From: Alphaproteobacteria bacterium
GTDB taxonomy: Bacteria > Pseudomonadota > Alphaproteobacteria > Micavibrionales > Micavibrionaceae
Assembly: GCA_021775915.1 (NCBI GenBank)
Contig: JAJFGW010000029.1
Location: 62,001 to 126,000, forward strand
DNA: 64,000 bases
Direction: 5' to 3'
The position numbers were made by a program, and so were the translations under genes. The first letter of the stretch is position 1. Every line of letters starts with the position of its first letter. Below the pieces are notes generated by a model. It saw only the letters and a program-made list of their open reading frames with translations, did no database searches and had not been told where the DNA came from. Positions 49,874 to 58,446 of this stretch are shown here, piece by piece.

Positions 49874-50973
49874 AGCTTTCCCTGACCCTTAATCGCTATC
49901 TTGCCCGCAATTATATTTTCAACATGCTGTTTATGCTGTTTGTCCTGTTTGGCATTATCTATCTTTTCGACACGGTCGAACTCTTGCGCCGCGCCGGTAA
50001 AAAAAGCGATGTCCCCTTGTCACTCGTGCTTAAAATGGGACTGCTGAAACTACCCGAAGTCGGGCAAATGCTGTTTCCCTTTGCCATTTTATTCAGCGCT
50101 ATGTTTACCTTCTGGCAACTAACAAAACGGCACGAACTGGTTGTCGTGCGCTCCGCCGGATTTTCAGTCTGGCAGTTTCTAGCGCCGATTGTAGGCGTGG
50201 CATTAATGATTGGCGTCCTCAATGTCACCGTCATAAACCCTGTTGGCGCTATGTTTTTAGCCAAGTTTGAAACGCTGGAAAATAAATATCTTTCAAATAA
50301 GAAAAATTATGTAACCCTGCTCAAAGAAGGGTTATGGCTGCGCCAAATTCAGGAAGAAAGCGACGCACAGGTTATTTTACATGCTGCACATATCAATCTG
50401 GAAGCATGGGAATTTTATGATGTCATGGTTCTGTTTTTTGAAGAAGAAGACCTCTTTGTACGCCGGATTGATGCAAAAAAAGCAAAGCTTGAAGACGGCA
50501 TGTGGCTTTTTGAAGAAGCCACAAGCAATTATGCCGGGCAGCGGCAAGCCGAAACGCTGCCGCTCGTCGCTCTTCCAACAGAGTTAACAATGGAAAAGCT
50601 GGAAGAGAGCTTCGCCTCGCCGGAAACCTTATCTTTTTGGAAGCTGCCGGGTTTTATCAAAACCATGGAAACGACAGGCTTTGACGCCACATCAATGAAA
50701 ATCCATTTTCAGGCGCTTTTGGCCCAGCCCCTTTTATTTGCCGCCATGGTTTTACTCGCCGCTGCCGTTTCCTTAAGACCGCCTCGTTTAAGCGGCACCA
50801 TGGGCCTCATTTCCATAGGTGTTATGATTGGCTTTATTGTATTTTTTATGTCTAGTTTTCTCCAAGCCCTCGGCGCTTCACACCAGATACCTGTGTTTTT
50901 AGCGGCCTGGTCACCGGCTCTGATTACATTCCTGCTGGGCATCGCCGTCATGTTAAATCTAGAAGACGGTTAA
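49870..50973 (+). CDS. lptG: LPS export permease LptG
   Basis: 367 residues. N-terminal LNRYLARNYIFNMLFM, TM segments at ~15-40, 60-85 and 100-125, a periplasmic jellyroll (~135-260), and three C-terminal TM segments. Partner of LptF in LPS extraction. lptD, which often follows lptG in alphaproteobacteria along with surA, is not next here; the downstream genes are mlaA and mlaC. Confidence 0.94.
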   Translation: MKLSLTLNRYLARNYIFNMLFMLFVLFGIIYLFDTVELLRRAGKKSDVPLSLVLKMGLLKLPEVGQMLFPFAILFSAMFTFWQLTKRHELVVVRSAGFSVWQFLAPIVGVALMIGVLNVTVINPVGAMFLAKFETLENKYLSNKKNYVTLLKEGLWLRQIQEESDAQVILHAAHINLEAWEFYDVMVLFFEEEDLFVRRIDAKKAKLEDGMWLFEEATSNYAGQRQAETLPLVALPTELTMEKLEESFASPETLSFWKLPGFIKTMETTGFDATSMKIHFQALLAQPLLFAAMVLLAAAVSLRPPRLSGTMGLISIGVMIGFIVFFMSSFLQALGASHQIPVFLAAWSPALITFLLGIAVMLNLEDG

Positions 50974-51040
50974 AAAGCATGAATTTATACAGATTCCTGA
51001 TTGACCAAAATCAATAACTCAATAGAGTGTGTAGTTCGTG

Positions 51041-51064
51041 GAAACATGAATTGTTTCTATTTTT
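51041..51064 (+). terminator. Weak AT-rich terminator candidate after lptG
   Basis: GAAACA/TGTTTC stem with a 5-nt loop, followed by TATTTTT, 68 nt past the lptG stop. The stem is only 6 bp and AT-rich. Confidence 0.3.
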
Positions 51065-51176
51065 CAGAATGTTGGAAGCGTTTTTTTTAAATAAAAAAAT
51101 TAACCAAGTAGTAATGTCCAGATGTTTTACTCTAACAAGGGTAGTCTCTGAAAAAGGCGCAGAAAGGCCGAAAACC

Positions 51177-51944
51177 ATGATAAAGTACGAAAGAAAACAA
51201 AGGTTTTTAACAATTTGTCTTACGGCATTTTTATGCCTGTCTATGACAAGCTGCGCCAGCCATACGCAAACAGCCGGAGAAATATACGACCCGTTTGAGA
51301 ATATGAACCGGGCCGCCTTCAGTGTAAATGATGCACTAGATCAAGCTCTGGCAAAGCCTGTGGCAAAGGGTTACAAAGCTGTCTTTCCAAAACTGGTACG
51401 TAACAGCGTGCGTAATTTTTTACGTAACTTAAGAACACCTATCAATCTGGCAAATCAAATCCTGCAAGGCGATATTGAAGGCGCAGCAGGCGATCTTTCC
51501 CGTTTTGCCATGAATACGTCGATAGGAATTGGTGGCCTTTTCGATATTGCTGCTGATACCGGCCTTGAATATGAATATGAAGATTTTGGCCAGACTTTGG
51601 CCGTATGGGGTGTTGATCACGGCCCTTATTTAATGTTGCCGTTTTTCGGCCCCTCCTCCGTTCGTGATGCCACCGGACTTCTGGTTGACACATTTGCTGA
51701 CCCCGTTCGTCTGTACCTGCACAACACAGACCAGGAAGAATGGTATTATGCGCGCGTAGCCATGACAGGTATCGACAAAAGGGAAGCGCTACTTGTCGCA
51801 CTTGATGACCTAAGGGAAAACTCCTTTGACTATTACGCTGCCGTACGTAGTGCCTATATGCAAAAGCGCGAGGCTATGGTCAATGACGACGACCCTGACA
51901 AAACAACAGCGCCAAGCATCCCTGATTACGATGACGAAGAATAA
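51177..51944 (+). CDS. mlaA: MlaA (VacJ) family outer-membrane lipoprotein
   Basis: 255 residues from the ATG at 51177 (AGAAAGG upstream); the frame continues 50 codons upstream without support. Lipoprotein signal ends LSMTSC. MlaA signature YDPFENMNRAAFSVND, then LRTPINLANQILQGD and GGLFDIAADTGLEY. It removes phospholipids from the outer leaflet and hands them to MlaC, the next gene. C-terminus acidic. Confidence 0.94.
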   Translation: MIKYERKQRFLTICLTAFLCLSMTSCASHTQTAGEIYDPFENMNRAAFSVNDALDQALAKPVAKGYKAVFPKLVRNSVRNFLRNLRTPINLANQILQGDIEGAAGDLSRFAMNTSIGIGGLFDIAADTGLEYEYEDFGQTLAVWGVDHGPYLMLPFFGPSSVRDATGLLVDTFADPVRLYLHNTDQEEWYYARVAMTGIDKREALLVALDDLRENSFDYYAAVRSAYMQKREAMVNDDDPDKTTAPSIPDYDDEE

Positions 51945-52041
51945 CAGTTAAAGAGTTTACTTTTTGTATCTTTATGCCCGGTCTTCCCGAATTAATTGAA
52001 AATAGGGCATATCGATATTTTGGTAAAAACTGGAAACAATA

Positions 52042-52764
52042 ATGAGTAAGCGGCAATTATTTAAAAACAGCCTTTTCCTTGCATTAGTAACGTATATTGC
52101 AGGAAACTTTTCTGCCTACCCTGCTTATAGTATGCAGCGCGGTTTCCAGATAAGCGCCTCTCAAAAATTTGAACAAAAATCTTGTCTGGCTACCCCCTCC
52201 TGTCGCAGCGAAATAATTCAGATTAACGATACCGGAGATAAAGAAACCGGCACCGGAGCACAGAACTTTATCGAGAGTCTGGCTAACCGAGGCATTGATA
52301 TTCTGAGTAACGAAGAAATGAAGGCAGAGAAAAAGAAAGAAGCTTTCCGCAAATTACTTCAAGACAGCTTTGACATGAAAACAATTAGCCGGTTTTCACT
52401 GGGTCGTTACTGGCGCGTATCAACGCCCGAACAGCGCAGGGAATACCAAAATCTTTTTGAAATAATGATTCTTGATGTTTATACGCAAAGATTTTCAGGA
52501 TATGAGGGACAAAAATTTGAAACACGCAGCTTTCGCAGCGACGGACCAAAAGATACAATTGTGGTCTCTTTTCTTGTCCCTAAAGAAGGCCCTGAAATAC
52601 AAGTCGAATGGCGTATCAGATACAAAAGAGGCCGCTATAAAGTCATTGATGTCATCGTCGAAGGCGTTAGCATGTCTGTGACCCAGCGCTCTGATTTCTC
52701 ATCAGTCATCCAGCGCGGCGGCGGGGATATTCAGGTTCTCCTTACTCATTTAAGTTCACAATAG
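52042..52764 (+). CDS. mlaC: MlaC-family periplasmic phospholipid-binding protein
   Basis: 240 residues with an N-terminal signal segment (LFLALVTYIAGNFSAYPAYS). MlaC/Ttg2D features: FRKLLQDSFDMKTISRFSLGRYWR and VEWRIRYKRGRYKVIDVIVEGVSM. It shuttles phospholipid between MlaA and MlaFEDB; those inner-membrane genes are not in the window. About 30 residues of extra sequence after the signal peptide contain two Cys. 97 nt after mlaA, convergent with the DotA/TraY array. Confidence 0.92.
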   Translation: MSKRQLFKNSLFLALVTYIAGNFSAYPAYSMQRGFQISASQKFEQKSCLATPSCRSEIIQINDTGDKETGTGAQNFIESLANRGIDILSNEEMKAEKKKEAFRKLLQDSFDMKTISRFSLGRYWRVSTPEQRREYQNLFEIMILDVYTQRFSGYEGQKFETRSFRSDGPKDTIVVSFLVPKEGPEIQVEWRIRYKRGRYKVIDVIVEGVSMSVTQRSDFSSVIQRGGGDIQVLLTHLSSQ

Positions 52765-52789
52765 AGTAGTTTTTCATTACCTCACCACA

Positions 52790-55489
52790 CTACGAAGAGC
52801 GCATGGTAAGCCCCTGCAGACCTGAATTAACAGAACCGAGAGCCATTTGTGATCCCATGAAGGTGTACCGAACAAGGTTTGCCGCCGGATCGCCAGACTG
52901 CTCGCCAAAGGTGGAGACACTGGCCCCTACCCAACGCAAAACATTATTCGGAATAAGGTCCACTAATTTAAAAGACGACATGGCAAGCATATAAACGATA
53001 ATGGCATACATAATTGTATGAAAGAGTCTGTCTGCAGAATTTCTTAAATAATCAATACTACCAACCTCCGCGCCAACACCAACGCCAAGACCCGTGTTTG
53101 TTACGTCTGCTGCTGCCTGCAAGCCCTCTTTACTGCCATCAAAACCCATAACATTTGAAACAACCAGCTGCCAGACTTCGTTCAAAATTTGAACTTGCGC
53201 GGCAAAAATTACAATCCCGGCAAGCATACCAAAAACAATCAAAATCGGCCTGAGAAGAATTTCAAGAATAAGAAAATAACCATTCATAGCCGCGGGCCCG
53301 GGCAAGCCTTCACCATCAATCCGAATATGAGCCAGCGCCCACAAAGGCAATCCCACCATGGCTTCAAATATGCCTTTGATCCAGCCACCGACCGCAAAGA
53401 AAAAATAGATGAAGGGCAAAAACGGCAGAATGTAAAACAGTATAAAACCAATCGACAAACCAATTAACGCCACCTGCCCGGCAAAACTGGAAGCCGCCAT
53501 AGCAACACTACCAACCAGATCGCGACCAAGAATATTAGCAATACCACCAACAACACCGGAGCCAAATGAAAAGCCAAGATTTGTTACCGAACTTTCAATA
53601 AGGCTGCGTCCAATACCAATAAGCTGTGCCAAAGGATGAATATCCAGATTGCTCTGCATCTCAAACAAACCGGTCAAACCAAAAATTGATATAATAGAAT
53701 CTATAAAAGTATTACCGGAAGGCTGGACAAGAGACCCCCACCAGAATTGCTGGGCATAATAATAGGCCAGCGCAGGATGTTTATCCCTTTCATTTTCAAA
53801 CTCAATCATATTGCCATTGGACAAAGACGGATTAAACCGACCCTGCCCTTCAACAAAATCATTTTGTATACGTCTCTGACTCTTAACATGTTCCATGACT
53901 TCGGGATAAAGGTGCGGTGTTGGTATGCCATAAACAGAAGAAAAAAGCCCGCCCGTATATTCCGCTACTTTCTGATACCACATCGCCGCGCCGGCCCACC
54001 CCAGCTGTGTATAATTATCACGCCACTCTGCAGCAACCTGCGCATCTCTGGCTTCTTCGATTAAATCAGGAATATCCTGATTAAACCAGTCCAGTTCGGC
54101 AGCAATATAATTACTATTAGGCATGACTGCATCGGGCTCTCTTTCAGCCACAGGCATATAGCGCAAAGCAATATTTTCGGCGTAAAAGTCATTTGAAGGG
54201 TCTGTCCACATATCAAAAACAATATCATAATACCCCTCCTGCATACGCAGGGCACCCGGCTGATCAATATCCTTGGTATGGAAGATAATTTCACCGCAAA
54301 TTGGCTTCACATGGCCCGTAAAGCGTTTGAAGTTAATGTCATCGACAATACCAAAACGTACAACGATATCACCGTTATTCGCGTTAGCCAGTGCGGCATT
54401 AAAACCTCCTGCGACAAAAGGTGCGCTCTGCTCACCAAAAACCTGGAAGGCCTCGATCGGTGGCCCTCCTCCAATACCTCTCCGGTTAAGAAGTCTTTCC
54501 GAATGTTTGCATGTCTGGGCAACAAAGGTAAATTCAATCAGGGTAGTAACAAGCGGTGCATCTGGCCGGGCAACAAGCTCTTCCGGTCCGGCAACCAACT
54601 CCCCAACACGAGTAACGGGCATGGGAAGATAGTCAAGGTCTGTCATAAAGCTCTGCCAGCCGTTCGTCGCAAGGCTCGATCCCCACTTGGCAACCGTCAG
54701 CGTTAAAAGCTGAGCGCCGTTCAATCCATAAGATAGCGGCGTTAGAAGAGCAATGGCAATTACAAGTCTGGTCGGTGCCCACATCCCGTTAAAACGCTTG
54801 CCGAAAGGCGTCCCGCTTTGCGCTGTTTCACCAACAATTGTGACAATCATATACATGAAAATCATAAAACCGATGACAAGAATACCGATATTGTAAAACT
54901 CAAACAAGGCATGAAGCGCCGTATGAAACTGGGTAGGCCCGATAGAGGCCGGCCCAACAGGAACGCCAGCCGCAACACCCGGCACAAAAGCCAATTGGCA
55001 TTGCACGCCGGCATTAATAGCGCATGAATTAAAGATAGGACGGGGAGGGCCAAAACCAAAAGTCAGGTCAAGCATACGAAAAGCCAAATCATATGTCGGG
55101 TCTTGAGTGACAAAGAAAGATGCATAATATGCTGCCGCACCGGCACTGGCAGAAGGGATGAGGAGCCCCCCCAAAAGAAGAGCAAACTGCAAAAATAAAA
55201 TAGCGATACCAATCAGCAACGTAAAAAATATAATAATCTGATCAATATTTTCCTTCTTAAATTCCAAATTGCGCCGCGCTTCAAAAACAACATGGCGTAT
55301 CCCGTACTTTCCAGCATTTGCCGGATTAAGGTAAGGGTGATCACCAGGAAGCAAGCGCACATTTTTATAAACATAGGCCATATAAAAGGCGATATAAGAA
55401 AACCCGGACGCAAAGAACGCAATGATACGCGGCAAAATACCCGGAAGCAGGGTATAGCGTAAAATTTGTCCTGTTGTCACATTGCTCAT
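52790..55489 (-). CDS. DotA/TraY-family membrane protein, paralogue 1
   Basis: 899 residues; AAGAGA precedes the ATG. N-terminal amphipathic segment (FFASGFSYIAFYMAYVYK), TM segments near 83-110, 190-217 and 240-262, a large central soluble domain (~270-630, with LGWAGAAMWYQKVAE and HPLAQL), then a hydrophobic C-terminal block with FIYFFFAVGGWIKGIFEAM and WALAHIRIDG. This matches DotA of type IVB (Dot/Icm) secretion and TraY of IncI plasmids, inner-membrane proteins. Last gene of a four-member leftward array; most diverged from copies 2 and 3 along with copy 4. Confidence 0.82.
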   Translation of the reverse strand: MSNVTTGQILRYTLLPGILPRIIAFFASGFSYIAFYMAYVYKNVRLLPGDHPYLNPANAGKYGIRHVVFEARRNLEFKKENIDQIIIFFTLLIGIAILFLQFALLLGGLLIPSASAGAAAYYASFFVTQDPTYDLAFRMLDLTFGFGPPRPIFNSCAINAGVQCQLAFVPGVAAGVPVGPASIGPTQFHTALHALFEFYNIGILVIGFMIFMYMIVTIVGETAQSGTPFGKRFNGMWAPTRLVIAIALLTPLSYGLNGAQLLTLTVAKWGSSLATNGWQSFMTDLDYLPMPVTRVGELVAGPEELVARPDAPLVTTLIEFTFVAQTCKHSERLLNRRGIGGGPPIEAFQVFGEQSAPFVAGGFNAALANANNGDIVVRFGIVDDINFKRFTGHVKPICGEIIFHTKDIDQPGALRMQEGYYDIVFDMWTDPSNDFYAENIALRYMPVAEREPDAVMPNSNYIAAELDWFNQDIPDLIEEARDAQVAAEWRDNYTQLGWAGAAMWYQKVAEYTGGLFSSVYGIPTPHLYPEVMEHVKSQRRIQNDFVEGQGRFNPSLSNGNMIEFENERDKHPALAYYYAQQFWWGSLVQPSGNTFIDSIISIFGLTGLFEMQSNLDIHPLAQLIGIGRSLIESSVTNLGFSFGSGVVGGIANILGRDLVGSVAMAASSFAGQVALIGLSIGFILFYILPFLPFIYFFFAVGGWIKGIFEAMVGLPLWALAHIRIDGEGLPGPAAMNGYFLILEILLRPILIVFGMLAGIVIFAAQVQILNEVWQLVVSNVMGFDGSKEGLQAAADVTNTGLGVGVGAEVGSIDYLRNSADRLFHTIMYAIIVYMLAMSSFKLVDLIPNNVLRWVGASVSTFGEQSGDPAANLVRYTFMGSQMALGSVNSGLQGLTMRSS

Positions 55490-55518
55490 TCTCTTTTAAC
55501 CTTTCGCATCATGGCCAA

Positions 55519-58413
55519 TTAGTTCGACCGACCAGTCAGTTCGCCCAGCGCCTGCCCACCGGATTTTCCTGCTGCAGAAAGCCCGCCAGCTGCCTGCTTC
55601 ATCGGCCCTGAAACCATATTGGCACCGATAAAGCTATTACGGACCAAATTCTGCGCCGTATCACCACTTTGATCACCAAAGCTCGAAACACTGGCACCCA
55701 TCCAGCGCAAAACATGATTTGGCACCAAATCAATCAACTTAAATGAAGACATAGCCATCATATAACAAAGAATGGCATACATGATTGTGAAGAAAAACTC
55801 ATCTACGGCCCCCCGTAAATATTCTATACTTCCTGTTTCTGCAACGCCTCCTTTTGCCGCTGCGATTCCTCCTGATACATCAACAGAAAAACCGGCCACA
55901 TTAGAAACAACAAAAGACCATATCTCATTCAAAATCTGGACCTGAGCGGTAAAAATAGTAAGGCCGGCAATAAAACCAAAGACAATAAGGAGCGGCCTTA
56001 AGAAAATTTCCAGGATCAGGTAATACCCCCCCATAGCCGCATCACCGGGCAACCCCTCACCATCAATACGAATATGTGCGAGCGCCCATAACGGCACACC
56101 GACCATGGCCTCAAAAACAGCCTTGATCCAGCCGCCAACAGCAAAAAAGAAATAAATAAACGGCAGGAATGGAATAACATAAAATAAGACAAAACCAATC
56201 GCCAGCCCTATCATCGCCACCTGAAAAAAGAAGCTACTGGCTGCGCCTGAAAAACTACCAATTTGGTATTGCTGGAATAAATTTGCAAGACCACCGCCCA
56301 AACCAGCAGCAACCGAATAACCCAAATTACGGATTGCCGAATCAACAAGCGCTCTACCAATCGCAGAAAGTTGGGCAAGCGGATGAATATTTTGATTTTC
56401 CGGTCTGGTAATCGAAAATAACCCTCCCGTACCGAATATAGTATTGATAGCATCAATATACACGCTACTGCTTTTGCCCCTATCGGCGTAATGGTCGCGC
56501 CATATGGTTTCAGCATGGTACATAGCATCGGCAATTTGCTTTTCTGCATCATCTTCTAATTGAGTCTGCCCGTCCGTTCCCCTGTAAAGGCGGTGAGTAT
56601 TTTCTCCCGAAACAGCACCATCACTACCGGCTCGTTTTTTACGGGTCTCTTCCATGATAAAAGGATATTTTTTGACTGTCGGCATGGCAAAAACAGCGCT
56701 AACCAGACCACCATTAAGCTGGGCAATCTTGTTATACCAAACCGCCGCACCGCCCCAGCCAAGTTCTGTTAGTGACTCTGCCCATTCAGGGGAGCCTTGT
56801 TGATTAACAACAGCCAGGTCTACTTGAAAATTGATATATTCTTCGTAGGCTTCACGCAGGGACGTCAATTCTGCCGGTGTCGGCAAAAGCTCGTCCTTGT
56901 CATTAAAATATGAAATATGACGGCTGGCCATCTTTTCACCGATTTCATTGAAATTTATAGCAGCGCCCAGCGCAGAAGACCCTGAGGTAATGTCATCCCA
57001 CATTACAAATACAAGCAAATAATATTGCAATAACATAGACAGAGATCCCGGCTCAGTAACAACGCCCCCTCCTACATTAGTATAGGTTTGATCCAGTGAT
57101 ATTTCACCGCATAAAGGCGCCACACTCCCGTCCCATGTCTGGTATCGATCACCTTCACCCAGATTATCCGCAAATGCGCCAAAACGAACATTAACAGTGC
57201 CGCCGTTAAAATACTCTACGGCATCAGCATACGAAGTATCTAAAAGTCGCACGGGAGCCAAGGTTATATTTTCTGGATTCACCAGCCAGGCATCAATCTC
57301 AACCGGTGCGCGGCCAATCCTCTCGTGATACATACGCTCATAAGAAATTTTGCACGTTGCCAGAATTGAACCGAATGCCATCAAAGTATTAACAGGGGGC
57401 GTATCAGGTCTGGCGACAAGCGTGTCTGCAGCACCCAGCAACGTCTCTTCACCAGTTAAGGCATTGTTATAAATAACCCAGCCATTGGTAGCAAAGGCAG
57501 ACCCCCATTTCGCCGCATACATTAAAACCCACTGAGCAGAGTTTAAGCCATAGGTAATAGGCACCAATAACCCCATAGCGACAACAAGTCGTACCGGCAC
57601 CCAGAGATGGTTGAAGCGGCGACCAAAAGCAGTGCCTGTTTGTGCTGTCTCCGCAGCGACGGCAAAGATAAAATATAAAAAGATGAAAACACCGATCACC
57701 AACAAGCCGACACTATAAACCTGAAGCATCCCGCGCAAAGCTTCGTGATAGGGCCATGGAAAATTCAGGTTCTGGGTTGCTGTACGAGCATAATCAACAT
57801 AATACGTCCTGTCCGGTGTTATATCACGACTAGACTGCGCCAGATCAAAACATTCTATACCCTGAACAACACATGTGTAGCCACCGGCGGAATCAGTAAA
57901 AAAGCTCGTATTAATAGCCCCGCCAACACCAGGAATTCCAAACACGCGATCCAGTAAAACAAAAGCGAGATCATGCGTAACAGTTGCTCCCGGATCAGGG
58001 CCATTCGCATGCCCAATTTTAAAATAAGCGAAGAAATTAAGTGGGCTGCTACTAGGGTAAACACCCGCAGCATGAGCCACCTCCACAAAACCGGAGACAA
58101 AAAGTATAAAAAGCTGCGCCGCCATAAGAATTATACCCAAAATCATCAGGACATAAATCGCAATCTGGTCGATATTCTCCTTTTTAATTTCAAGATGATT
58201 ACCGGCTTCAGCAACAACATGACGAATACCAAAACGCCCCATATTGGCAGGGCTTAAATAAGGGTGGCCATCAGGCAACAACCGCACAGCACGATAAGTC
58301 TGCGCCATAAAAAAAGCGACATAGGAAAAACCAGAATAAAACAAATCCTGTATCCGCGGCATGAGCTGCGGAGTCAGGGTATATTTTAAAACTTTTTTTG
58401 TTTCTGCTTTCAT
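55519..58413 (-). CDS. DotA/TraY-family membrane protein, paralogue 2
   Basis: 964 residues. Same architecture as its neighbours: the N-terminus YTLTPQLMPRIQDLFYSGF is nearly identical to paralogue 3. Central motifs ELGWGGAAVWYNKIAQLNGG and IHPLAQLSAIGRA; C-terminal FIYFFFAVGGWIKAVFEAM, then NHVLRWMGASVSSFGDQSGD. The central domain (~300-660) varies most between copies, including DNTxGEG-type insertions and Cys residues. 29 nt separate it from paralogue 1. A recent duplication with paralogue 3 is likely from the end similarity. Confidence 0.82.
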   Translation of the reverse strand: MKAETKKVLKYTLTPQLMPRIQDLFYSGFSYVAFFMAQTYRAVRLLPDGHPYLSPANMGRFGIRHVVAEAGNHLEIKKENIDQIAIYVLMILGIILMAAQLFILFVSGFVEVAHAAGVYPSSSPLNFFAYFKIGHANGPDPGATVTHDLAFVLLDRVFGIPGVGGAINTSFFTDSAGGYTCVVQGIECFDLAQSSRDITPDRTYYVDYARTATQNLNFPWPYHEALRGMLQVYSVGLLVIGVFIFLYFIFAVAAETAQTGTAFGRRFNHLWVPVRLVVAMGLLVPITYGLNSAQWVLMYAAKWGSAFATNGWVIYNNALTGEETLLGAADTLVARPDTPPVNTLMAFGSILATCKISYERMYHERIGRAPVEIDAWLVNPENITLAPVRLLDTSYADAVEYFNGGTVNVRFGAFADNLGEGDRYQTWDGSVAPLCGEISLDQTYTNVGGGVVTEPGSLSMLLQYYLLVFVMWDDITSGSSALGAAINFNEIGEKMASRHISYFNDKDELLPTPAELTSLREAYEEYINFQVDLAVVNQQGSPEWAESLTELGWGGAAVWYNKIAQLNGGLVSAVFAMPTVKKYPFIMEETRKKRAGSDGAVSGENTHRLYRGTDGQTQLEDDAEKQIADAMYHAETIWRDHYADRGKSSSVYIDAINTIFGTGGLFSITRPENQNIHPLAQLSAIGRALVDSAIRNLGYSVAAGLGGGLANLFQQYQIGSFSGAASSFFFQVAMIGLAIGFVLFYVIPFLPFIYFFFAVGGWIKAVFEAMVGVPLWALAHIRIDGEGLPGDAAMGGYYLILEIFLRPLLIVFGFIAGLTIFTAQVQILNEIWSFVVSNVAGFSVDVSGGIAAAKGGVAETGSIEYLRGAVDEFFFTIMYAILCYMMAMSSFKLIDLVPNHVLRWMGASVSSFGDQSGDTAQNLVRNSFIGANMVSGPMKQAAGGLSAAGKSGGQALGELTGRSN

Positions 58414-58446
58414 ATTTTATCTTTTATTTGCAACTTTCTTATTATT